Positions 22,985 to 33,600 of a stretch of DNA of 64,000 bases are shown in pieces. The notes beneath the pieces were generated by a model, which searched no databases, was not told the DNA's origin, and worked only from the letters and a program-made list of their open reading frames with translations. A program made the translations under genes and the position numbers. Numbering within the stretch: position 1 is the first letter of the stretch; each line of letters begins with the position of its first letter. This stretch comes from Gibbula magus (Eukaryota > Mollusca > Gastropoda > Trochida > Trochidae), in NCBI GenBank assembly GCA_936450465.1, contig OW388290.1, positions 22,185,457 through 22,249,456 on the forward strand, in the 5' to 3' direction.

Positions 22985-23769
22985 TGAAATAACAGATATT
23001 TAACTAAATGTTTAAAAGAATTAAGAACATGTTAAACCTTTTGTTTTCTAAAGTCAGTTCAAATGATTAAAAATGGCTACTGTGACTGAGACAGACTGAC
23101 AGCTGATGAAACCTTCTTTTTTTTTAAAAATAGAATTTAATATAATTTTTTTTTATCAATATTGGAGTTTAAAATTATAAAATATAATCCAACAGTGCGT
23201 TCATATACATGTTAGTTTATCATATTTTAGATCTATGTCAGCCAATCACAGAAAAGAGAAAACAAATTACTTTCAAATAATTTAAATTGTGTATAAAAAT
23301 ATCGGAGAAAAGAAGGAAATTGTTCTTTCTAAATGATTTAAAAAGTCATATACATGTAGTAAAATCTGGCAATACTTTATTATTTAAAACCAAATATCTA
23401 TGTACATTTTCATATCAATTATCATTTACAAAATGTCATCCCTAGTATTAATTTTAGGTCATTGCTTACAAATAGAACATTAATTAATTTAATATTATGT
23501 ATCATGTCCCTGACCCATGAATGATATTACCTGGTATTGTGTATACATATCAATCGATACACAAACTAAGAATCACAATAAAGTTTATGATGGGTATTTC
23601 AACATGTCAATGTTGCTTTAGTTTTTTTTATAGACTATCATTTTAAATTGAGAAGATAACAGAAGAAATGAACACTTTCAACTATAATCAACAATATAAG
23701 CAACATAATGTAAAATTTGGGAAAAAGATGGTCAGACATTTCATAATATTTTCTTTGGTTTTGTTTCAG
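22985..23769. other. AT-rich non-coding stretch
   Basis: No gene, repeat boundary or inverted repeat was recognised. Overlapping short frames at 23638-23907 are explained only in part by the exon at 23770-23844. Confidence 0.4.
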
Positions 23770-23844
23770 GAAATCCAGTTGGTTACAAGAACTGATGAGA
23801 AAGTGGTGAAAACAAATGCCAATTTGACAACACAAAGCATAGAG
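23770..23844 (+). CDS. Candidate internal exon of an unidentified gene
   Basis: It is preceded by TTTGTTTCAG and followed by GTAAAA. The exon is 75 bases and open in the frame that starts EIQLVTRTDEKVVKTN, with both junctions in phase 0. The peptide is hydrophilic and unrecognised. It may belong with the exons at 25014-25380, but the phases do not join directly, so at least one exon would be missing between them. Confidence 0.3.
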
Positions 23845-24066
23845 GTAAAAATAAGTTATTATAACTATAAAATAGATACATGGTTCATTATTGGTTTAAT
23901 TTTGTGATGTACTCAAGTCAAATTTAGTGCAAAAAAAATCCTGTCTTGCATGAAATTTCAATATAAAAATTAGAAAAATTTAAAAATTTGGCAATTTCAA
24001 TTTTAAAATGATCATGCATTTGCAGAGAATATTTACCATCTAATTCAGTAAATGTTACATTAGTAT

Positions 24067-24130
24067 AATAAAATAAATAAATAAATATATAAATAAATAT
24101 ATAAATAAATAAATAAATAAATAAATAAAA
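24067..24130. repeat. ATAA/ATAAATA microsatellite
   Basis: Runs of AAAT and AAATATAT units cover about 64 bases. Confidence 0.9.
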
Positions 24131-25013
24131 GGTACATGTACTTTTAATTTGACAGTTTTATTAATTTAATCACATTTTGTTTAAATTGATTCAGAATCAG
24201 AGTTGTTTATTCAATTTGATAAATTCAAATTTCAAAATGTGATATTTTAATAAATGATTATGTCTTTGAGCATATACAGAACAATTTTCAAATTCAGGGC
24301 AGTCACATTTACATTCGCAACCATGCAGTTCATATATGAATGCCGCCGTTTTCTCTTCCAAAATTTTAAATTTTGATAATTCCAAAAGCTTGTTTGAAAG
24401 GTTTAATAGATAGAGCCCAACGAGTATCTTTCTTTCCTTGATATACCATGTTTATATCATTCGGTGAGGTAAAAGAAGTATATATTTCAGCCGCGAGTGA
24501 AATATTATTTTTCTAACTCATAAGATGAGTTAAACACCATAATTTCACTGTGACCAGTGACTGATGTGATTTGACGTCATGAAACAATGGTCTGACGTAG
24601 CGCATTCGCTTATGACGTCACAGAGGTACTGTGGTGACGGGCTGTTCCCAGCGGTCAGTCAACATGAAAATAACCATCTTTTGGCATAATTACTTGAAGG
24701 GTAACATCATAATATAATAACTAGAATTTTATTTTATTATTATGATCCAAAGAGATTGTAAAAGAAGGCTCAGGGGTATTAGTGAGCCACACTCACGTTT
24801 TTGCTTCTTATAATTAAAAATCTATTACTTAACATAAATGAGTTGAAGCTTTTAACAATTTTCAACACTGATCTTGTTATGAAAGATTGGTTAGAAAATA
24901 AAGTTTCATTGTACAATAAATTTCCCAATACCCACTTGGTACTCTGATTGCCCGTTTTCATTTGAATTAAGAAAATGCATCATTACATATTTATGTATTT
25001 ATGTATTTTACAG

Positions 25014-25380
25014 TCAAGGACAAGCCGGATGCTATTCATCGGCCGAAAAACCGATGGTGATTCAAAGTTCCCCTATCCTTCAGAAGGCTTCTCTACCAGA
25101 ATTCAAGTTGATCGAAGATTTGGCAGAGAGGTCTACTTTACAGAGCCTGGCAGACGGTTTTGATTCGGAAGGTAAGTGAGCGAAACAACTAAATATATAA
25201 AGAATATACCAAAGATAAATATTAACACTATTAAATAATCAAATACAAGTAAAATGTTTGAGATTTTACCTGATAAATGTATAAAGTATTGAACATATTT
25301 TTTTTCCAGATACTACCAGGAAGACCTGGAAGGAGGTCACTCAGGACATGGTTTTCAATGACAAGGCCAAATTCTTTTAA
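25014..25380 (+). CDS. Last two exons of an unidentified gene
   Basis: Exon 25014-25171 follows TATTTTACAG and ends at GTAAGT. Exon 25310-25380 follows a long T-tract and CCAG. They join in phase (GAA G|AT) to a frame that stops with TAA at 25378-25380. The 76-residue C-terminus begins QGQAGCYSS, contains ASLPEFKLIEDLAERSTLQS, an amphipathic Leu/Glu-rich stretch, and ends MVFNDKAKFF. A different frame over exon 25014-25171 encodes 50 codons but does not connect to the last exon. A poly(A) signal lies 352 bases downstream. I do not recognise the family. A host gene is the simplest reading; it could also be the end of an unknown element. Confidence 0.42.
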
Positions 25381-25731
25381 AATGCTTCTGTAAGATGCCG
25401 AAACTATGAATATTTTGTTACGAGTATTCACATGAATACGTTTGTACATTATAAGACTATAAGTGTCAAATTTTATTCGTTTTAATTGTACATTTAATTT
25501 GTATGCCATTTCTTTCTGTTAACCAAAGACTCATCTTCAATCAAATAGAAAATATGAAAACACATTGTATTTCAGTACCTCATACATTCTTTTGTTATCA
25601 GCTGCAAGACACTGTTGTGTACCTCAGGGGAACATCTAAGTGTATTTTTCCCTGTCACAATGTATGGTATGTTAAATATTTTGGCATAACCTCAATGTGA
25701 AACAGATTTTACAGTATGGATTGATACACTG

Positions 25732-25737
25732 AATAAA
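25732..25737 (+). terminator. Poly(A) signal AATAAA
   Basis: Canonical hexamer in ACTGAATAAATTAG, followed by a T/G-rich stretch (GGCTTGTTTTATTTC), 352 bases after the stop of the 25014-25380 exons. Confidence 0.45.
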
Positions 25738-26009
25738 TTAGTTTATATTCTATGGCTTGTTTTATTTCATTGTTAATTACTACATTGTTTTATTTTTAAG
25801 GCACAAATGCACATATCTTACCTGTTAAATAAGTTAAATTAAATCAACATGATCCATTGTTTCTAAAACATTACAGTGAAGTCAAAATCAATAAATGTTG
25901 TTTTGTTAGAAATGTGAATTATCTTTAAAAAGATGCTATATTCCACATTATATCCAATTTCATTAAGAATGTGTGCAATTGTGCCTTAAATGCGGAATTT
26001 ATTGTGGAA

Positions 26010-26491
26010 TTTGACAGCATCGCATGGTAATAAGGAGACATCTTTTAAATGTCTATAGACATATTTTAAACGTCTTATAACTGTCTTTTAAACGTCTTAT
26101 AGACGTCTTTTATACGTCTAGTTCAGAACTACCTTCAGTCGTCTAAACAACGTCTAGCCTTCAACGTCTTTTAAACTTTCATTTTAGACCTATATTTAGA
26201 CGTCTTTTCAACGTCTTGAGTAGACGTCATTTAGACGTTTAATAGACATCTTTAAACGTCTATAGACGTCTTTTAAACGTCTATAGACGTCTTTTAAACG
26301 TCTTATAAATGTCTTTTAAACGTCTTATAGACGTCTTTTAAACGTTTAGTTCAGGACTACCTTTAGTCGTCTAAACAACGTCTAGGCTTCAACGTCTTTT
26401 AAACTTTCATTTTAGACCTATATTTAGACGTCTTTTCAACGTCTTGAGTAGACGTCATTTAGACGTTTAATAGACGTCTTTGTGCCTGCTG
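26010..26491. repeat. GACGTC-rich repeat with 228-bp internal duplication
   Basis: Dozens of AGACGTCTTTTAAACGTCTTATAG-type units, mostly palindromic around GACGTC or AAACGT. A block of about 137 bp starting GTTCAGAACTACC at 26121 recurs at 26349 with few changes. The repeat ends TTTGTGCCTGCTGGG, the reverse of the motif that opens the related copy at 16286. It is non-coding. Confidence 0.75.
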
Positions 26492-27147
26492 GGAACAAAC
26501 CATGTCAAACGTACGTTGTGATGTACATGTACGTACTCAATGTCTTGAAATTAGATACGTGTATGTACGAGCTAGAAAAGATAGTTATATGTAATTTTTT
26601 AAATATATAATTGATGTAATCAAACAACTGACAAGTTTGCAGTATTAAATATTCCATGTAGGCCCTATGTAAGTTAATTTTAAAAAACAATTGGGATAAT
26701 ACATATCCATGTATGCAGGATTTTTTTTTTTAAATATTGGTACGTAGTAGAAAAATACCAAGAAAATATGTTCATCTTTCAGTGGAAAACTAATATTAAT
26801 TTTGCTGATTTTGTTCAAGTTGTCTAATTAACACATATTTAAAACTATAGCTTTCATTTCTTCATCACCAAGTTCTTATCTGGTCAAAAATAATCCCGTA
26901 TAACTCATATTAAAGGCTATGAATTTGTTTAAATAATTGTTTGAGACATTGCCTTAAAAAAATTATGCCATTAAAAAAAAAAAAAAAAAACCTTTTTATA
27001 AATAAACAGGAGGTTATGTGATATGATTAAATGTTTTAAAGAGGGGGATAAATAATTACCTTTCAATTCACATTATAATTACTTAATTTACTTATAATAT
27101 TGAATGTCAAATACAAGCTCAGTATTTTATAATTAAACATAGTTCAA
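26492..27147. other. AT-rich non-coding stretch
   Basis: Contains poly-A and poly-T runs (an A-run near 26973-26990). Nothing else was recognised. Confidence 0.5.
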
Positions 27148-27305
27148 ACCTATTTTTTCAGTTTTCATGGTCAGGATGTAGCAGATCAGAGGATACAATC
27201 AGACACTTTCTAAATGATAAATAAACATTTATTTATCATTTAGAAAGTGTCTGATTGTATCCTCTGATCTGCTACATCCTGACCATGAAAACTGAAAAAA
27301 TAGGT
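27148..27305. repeat. Perfect palindrome, 78-bp arms, 2-bp spacer
   Basis: Bases 27148-27225 and 27228-27305 are exact reverse complements around CA. The outer edge is ACCTATTTTTTCAG; the inner edge is GATAAATAAA. I checked every base by eye and found no mismatch. It is non-coding in both directions. Confidence 0.93.
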
Positions 27306-29007
27306 ATATTATATATAAGTTGTAGTGAAAACCTTATCAATGATTTATAAAAGTGTATCCAAAATCAGTTGCAACAAATAATCATGTGTGTATCATAAGA
27401 AAAAATAATGAATCAAACTTTTATTTACCTAATGTATTCAACTGAAATTAAACTATGTTATTTGTTTCCAGAAATATTATTCTATCAAAATAAACACTAT
27501 TCATTTCTATTCATGGCTCTAATGTGCACATATAACATTACTCTTTTCTTAAAACTTATTCATGATTTTAATGACATATTTAGAACATTTTACAGACAGA
27601 TATACCAAAATCCAGGTTCAATAAATGTGACACTCATTCATATGTTGGTCCAGCAGTGATATAGACAGGAATTTGCTTTCATATCTTGAAACTGAAATGT
27701 ATGATAAAACATTTTTAGTTTTTAAAAAAAAATATATTATTATATTTCATTTATATTAGTAATAATTCAGACCAGCCTATTTTGTGAATACATCATCTGC
27801 CTTGCAATTTACATTGTGTAAATATGCTGTTAATCAATTGCATTTAAAAACAAATTATGTGTCTAATATTTTAAAAAGAGTACTTAGATTATTAACTAAT
27901 GAAGGCACGAACAGATAATTGCGTATTTGAACAAAGAAAATGATGTGTATCTGAAGACCTGTAGACATACATGTGTAGGTTTAATATTATTTTCCCAGAA
28001 AAGGTAGCCTAGGCCTACAATGGCCTAATATACACAAACATTTTTTAAAAAATACATAATTACAGTCATAAATCTAAGATCAGTAGTTGAATTCAAAATT
28101 TTGAATACAAATGCAATTTATTGAAACCAATTCTATTTTTATTTTACAAATAAATATTGTTCAACAGAGGCTGCTTTTCTGAGTTTTCAAGTAGTGAAAC
28201 TGTCAACAAGCGAAAGCGACCTTGACCTCTGCTGATTTCAGTCCTTCGCTTCCGAGGTTTTTCTCACTGAAAGGAGTAGAGCTGTACTAGATGATTATTC
28301 GTGAAATCATTTTAAACACATGTTAATGTTAAGCTGGAAATATTATGGATAATAATGACTTATAAGCGAAGGATGTGTACCTCAAAACGTGTTTGTTTAC
28401 AAAATGATCGAGCTTGAAGTTGAATGGACCTCGATCGCTGTGTTCGCGGCTGATTAAAAAGTCCAAACACAACATGAGTTTTGATAAAATGCAAGTTTAT
28501 GGATTCAAAATTTATATCTTATTTATAATATTTACATAATTTAAATGTACAAACAGCTTCAACCTCAACGAAAGCCGAAATCATAGCGTGTGTCGTGTTG
28601 AGTTTCGCGGCCCGACTCGCTCTGAGCCTGTAACTTGTCCCCCCTAATATTTCAGCCAATCGCGTTGAAGGGGCGGGGCTTATACTGGATCGGTGTATTG
28701 TGTTAAGATTGTAGGTCATATGGCTTGTCAGGGTCAACATTATTTGCAGTTCTAAAATATGCAAACATTTTACGGTCATTGTTTGACATTGACGTCACCG
28801 TGAACAATGTTTAACAAAATGATTACAAAAAGACAACTTGTATTTGTTCGTGAACTAAAAGTCGCATGTAGAAAGTAAACACATCATCGTGATCACTGAG
28901 TTTCTCTCTTGGAAAATAACAACTAATTAATATGTTTACGAACAAAAATTGTAATTCTAAACTGTTCAACGATGAGATGCACATACGCTGCCATTGGTAA
29001 TTATACT
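27306..29007. other. Non-coding stretch with a GC-richer block
   Basis: 27306-28160 is AT-rich. 28160-28830 is GC-richer, with GACCTTGACCTCTGC and CCAATCGCG (inverted CCAAT-like) text, which could be a promoter region. No reading frame there has a domain or splice support. Confidence 0.4.
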
Positions 29008-30050
29008 CCCGCCTTACAGCGTACGCGGGGGTATATAGCGTTCATTCTTTCCGTCCGTCCGTCCGTCCGTCCCAAAACTTTGTGCGGAGCAGATCTTCCA
29101 AACTATACATGCTAGCATCACCAAACTTCATACACATGTCAACCATGATCTCTAGTTGTGTTTTTTGAGGGTTAGAACTATTTCTGAATTTTAATTTTTG
29201 CGGTTTCCATGGAAACGTGACTAAAAAAAGACTCTTTGAGGAAGTCATTTTGTGCGGAGCAGATCTTCAAAACTATGCATGCTAGCTTCATCAAACTTGA
29301 TACACATGTCAAACAGGATCTCTAGTTGTGCCTTTTGAGGGTTAGACCTATATCTGAATTTTATTTTTTGCGGTTTCCATGAAAACGTGACATAAACAGG
29401 GACTCTATAGAGGAGTCTTGTTGTCCGGACCATATCTTCCATACTATGCATGTCAGCTTCACTTAACTTCATCAAACTTGATACACATGTCAAACAGGAT
29501 CTCTAGATGTGCCTTTTGAGGATTAGACCTATATCTGAGTTTTATTTTTTGCAGTTTCCATGAAAACGTGACATAAACAGGGACTCTATAGAGAAGTCTT
29601 GTTGTACGGACCGTATCTCCCATTCTATGCATGTCAGCTTCACTTAACTTGATACAGATGTTAACCATGATCCCTAGATGTGTCTTTTGAGGGTACGACC
29701 AATATGCAAATGCTATTTTTGGATGGTTGCTATGGAAACATGACTTCAACAGTGACTATGTAGAAGTCAGTTTGTCCTAAGCATATCTCTTGTACTACAT
29801 TTGAAAGCACCACCAAACTTGAAACACATGTCAACCATGATCCCTAGATGTGCCTTTTGACAACTGGACCTTAATTATATAGCTTACATCTTCCAATATT
29901 ATGTAGAAACATCTGAAGCTATGTGATCCACTTCATCAAACTGTATTGATATGTTAATCAATAGCCACAGATTTATAATTTGCTTATTTGAAACTTCTTT
30001 GACCTAAGCGGGAAGCGGGGGTATGTGAGCTTTGCTCGCTTCTACACTTG
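29008..30050. repeat. Tandem repeat, about five units of 175-180 bp
   Basis: It opens CCCGCCTTACAGCGTACGCGG and a CCGTCCGTCCGTCCG run. Units then start near 29080, 29260, 29430, 29610 and 29780. Each has a CAGATCTTC or ATATCTC block, ATGC[AT]AGC, AAACTT[CG]ATACACATGTCAA, TGATCTCTAG and GGTTTCCATG-AAACGTGAC. It closes AAGCGGGAAGCGGGGGTATG at 30007. Three overlapping minus-strand frames of 68-96 codons are translations of the repeat and not genes. Confidence 0.85.
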
Positions 30051-30383
30051 TTTACGCGAAAAACGTCTTTGCCATTTATAATCAATGCATATTCATTTTT
30101 ATACTGAAAATTTGTTGCAAAAAATTAGATAGAGAGATACAAAACTCGGTATCTTTCAGTTTAAATTTCATGATTTTATGAACATGAATAACGCCTTGGT
30201 GACATTTTATGTACAACGTTGACCTATATCTGGAGTGACTCAAAAAGGTTAGCGGCACGAAACGGCCGGGCACCAAGAATCCCGCCACACCAATAACATT
30301 TTTTATTACCAAAGACATGTACATAGCCATAAGCTGGCTGGTCCTGTGAAGAAAGAGAATTTAATGAAGAAAGGCAAGTTCGG

Positions 30384-30386
30384 GTG
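30384..30386. repeat. Target duplication GTG, left
   Basis: GTG abuts the first base of the left inverted repeat; the same triplet abuts the right end at 37051-37053. Three bases could match by chance, but 3-4 bp is the size expected for Academ-type elements. Confidence 0.6.
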
Positions 30387-30519
30387 TAGGCCAGTAGGAA
30401 TTTCCCTGAATTTAAATGAACCCGGACATTTTCGATAACAGACAAATACCTTCAAAAAATGAAAGTTTACATGTCCCTCAATCTCAGAAAAAAACCCAAC
30501 CAAAATCAACCCTTGGCAA
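30387..30519 (+). repeat. Left terminal inverted repeat
   Basis: Three conserved blocks at 30387-30402, 30421-30446 and 30495-30519 match the right end in inverted order, with diverged spacers of different length. Shared inner blocks may be transposase-binding sites; that is inference. Confidence 0.85.
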
Positions 30520-30686
30520 ATATGTTTATTTAGAGTTGAAAAATCTTACTCTGTCACTTCAAGTTGATAATATTACTGTAAGTAGTTGTACCTCAACAGT
30601 ATGTTGTGAAGGTAAACAAACATGGCTGACAGCTCCCATACATATGTTTGAGAGGGATTTTAAAGGCTTTTTAGATGTCAGCTGAC

Positions 30687-33600
30687 ATGGAAACATCTTC
30701 TGAAGACACAACAGGTAAGTGAAATCCCTATGATTTAATCATACCTAAATCTAATAATGATGTGATTGAAAAAAAAATCAGAATTAGGCAAAGTTTGTGT
30801 AGTGACTATAATTCACATAGCATCAACCATGTAAATCTGCTTCATCATGCTATACATAACAAATACCCACAACATCAACAGCAAAATGCAATAAACTGTC
30901 AGTAGTTACCTTAATCTCAATGACAAACCAATCTAAATTTTAAAAAATAAGCAGCAATGTAGTGCATATTACAGCTAAGCAGCCTAGCAGACGCCGCATT
31001 AGAGATACTGCTTTCTCATCAACATATTATGATAGTGGAAGTCTTCTGTTGACCTGAGTATATAAAACAATCAATACATTTTTGTGTGATTCAAAGCCCA
31101 AAAAAACATGTTTAATGTATTGTATACTTGTCAGAAAATTATATTTCATCATGTTTATGTAAAAAGTATTTTGCAAAATGAAATTAATAATCCTTTTCAT
31201 ATATCTTAATTTGAAATTGTAAGTGACATAAATTCTGTAATTATATGAAAAAAATTCTAAGATAAATAACAGCGAGTCATAATGTAAAATGATTTAAAAA
31301 TTTAATAATTTAAGTCATATTGAAATAGAGAAACAATTATTGATGACATTCTATGATCATATAAAAAGGATTAAGATTAATATTTATATTTAAAAAAATA
31401 TTTTTTGATTAATTAATTTATTCACAAAAAATAATTAAATAATTAAAACATTTCATTTTTGTTATCTTGAAGAGATACACTTGTACACACTTTACATCAG
31501 TAAATGATTATGTTAAATTCTTATTTCTTTTTCATGACAACACTTCTTTCAATGTTACATGGCTATTAAAATATAAATGGCAGTCAAACTGCTGTAAATT
31601 GTCTACTTGTGAGATGCATAGTGAGTGATAAACTTTTGCAGATATATATTCTTGCTTTTCTTACAGACATCTATACTTTGAAATGCTTTTTTAATTATGA
31701 ATTCATAAAATATATTGAAAATCAAAAATTTATATTTTTACGTCCTGCATAATGGATATTTCTTTTTCAGATGAGCAATTCTTCTGCCTGATTTGTGGCT
31801 TGACTGGTGCTGAAGTGCAAGTTTCTAACAAAGGCCTGTCAACTTTGTCCAAAGTATCTCTGCAGCGCGAAGATGGACTCCATGAGGGAATCGCAAGTGT
31901 TTCAAATGTTGGAATATATGTGCATGAACAATGTCGAAAAAGTTACACTGCTAAAAAGAACATTGCAAAATCAACTCAAGTGGAGACAAGTTCAAACGTT
32001 CGAGTTTTAAGAACACTGTCAAGCAACTTTAATTATGAAACAAACTGTCTGATATGTGCTAAAGAAATTGACTTTGAATATGTGCGTAAACATCCAGCTC
32101 CATCTGAGACCATAAGCAACATTGAGTATGTCAAAGACTTTGGGAAATTTGGTAAAGTTCAAACTACATTACTTGAACTTTGTAACAGCAGACAGGATGA
32201 GGAGTCGACCAACATCAAGGCCCGCATTGCTGCAGCAGGTGATCTCTGTGCAGCAGATTCCAAGTATCACAGATCATGTTTACAGAGATTCCTATCAGGG
32301 CGTGGGACCAGTTTCCAATCCCGAAATACAAGAAATGAAGACTCCGTCAACAACGATGCTTTCTTGTCTTTAACCAGATGGTTAACTTCAACTCAACTGA
32401 ACAATCAGTTCACATTGCAGGATCTACAAAAGAAGCTAAGAACCTATCTTCCTGAGGATGTTGACCCTTACAGCACAAAACACTTAAAGAGACGTTTAGT
32501 AAATCATTTTGGTGAAGAAATCACATTTGCAGAAATTGATGGAAAGACAAATGTTGTCACCTTTTTGGACAAAGCCAATTCAATAATACAAAATTCTTAT
32601 TTGGAAGAAGAAGATGATATTGAGGAGAGAGTGAAGCAGGCCAACATCCTTGGACAACATGTGAAGAATCATCTTGAAGATACAGCCTTGAATGAAAACA
32701 GCCATTACCCATCACCTCAAGACATCAGTATTGACAAGCTGGAGTCCATGATACCAGAAGTTCTCCTTGCTTTTGTCACTGGACTAATGAGGAGCACATC
32801 ATCAGAAAAAGCTAAAGAAAAACAAAGACTTGAAGTGGTCTCACTGTGTCATGCCTTGATTCAAGCTTCTGCACCTCAACCCTTTCTTTCACCCTTGATC
32901 TTATCAACAGGGCTCTTCATCCATCAAACTACGAGATCCAAAGTTTTAATGAATGCCTTCTCTAAACTTGGATTTTCAGCATCCTATGATCAAGTGATGG
33001 AATTTGAAAAAGCAGCCGTGCTGTCCGAGTCTATCGACGACCTTCATCCAGGTATTGAAACGCACAGCGGTGGTGGTGGATTTTGTCAGTGGGTAGCTGA
33101 CAACTTCGATTACAATGAGGATACCTTAACAGGATACAACACAACACATGCTATGGGAATTATTGCTTGCCAGACTCCAGCGTCAAAACACAAGATAATG
33201 ATACCACGACAGTCTTCAATCAAAAGTGCTGCTGACATTGCATCTTCTGGAGATTTTAGGAACATCATCCGGCCATACAAACCAGGAGATTCTACTCTTC
33301 TACCCAAACGGAAATTTGAAAAGTTGGCAAACATAGAGATTGGATCAATGAAGAACTTCCTCATGCTGGATCAACTTTGGATGCTTTCTAATTCGAGGTT
33401 TCAAGTTACACCAAACTGGCAAGGATTTATGTCAGAGATAACTCATGGACAATACCTTTGTTCGTCAATTTTGTATCACCCAGTCCTTCCACTTAATCCA
33501 CAAACAGATGAAGCGGTATACAGCACTATGGTGTTTATTGACAAGCAGAGACAGAAATCCGGACAATGCTGTGCAATGTTGACATTTGACCAAGCCATAT

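Noticed and set aside
24197..24385. Minus frame with several cysteines (CECKCDCPEFENC)
   Set aside because: The Cys run is suggestive of a small finger, but there is no splice site, second exon or homologous neighbour; only 62 codons in AT-rich DNA.
26041..26480. Possible CRISPR-like array because of regular short repeats
   Set aside because: Units are palindromic GACGTC variants without constant-length unique spacers, in a eukaryotic genome.
29042..29749. Three overlapping minus-strand frames of 68-96 codons with similar peptides
   Set aside because: They are translations of successive units of the 180-bp tandem repeat; similarity comes from the repeat, with no domain or splice support.
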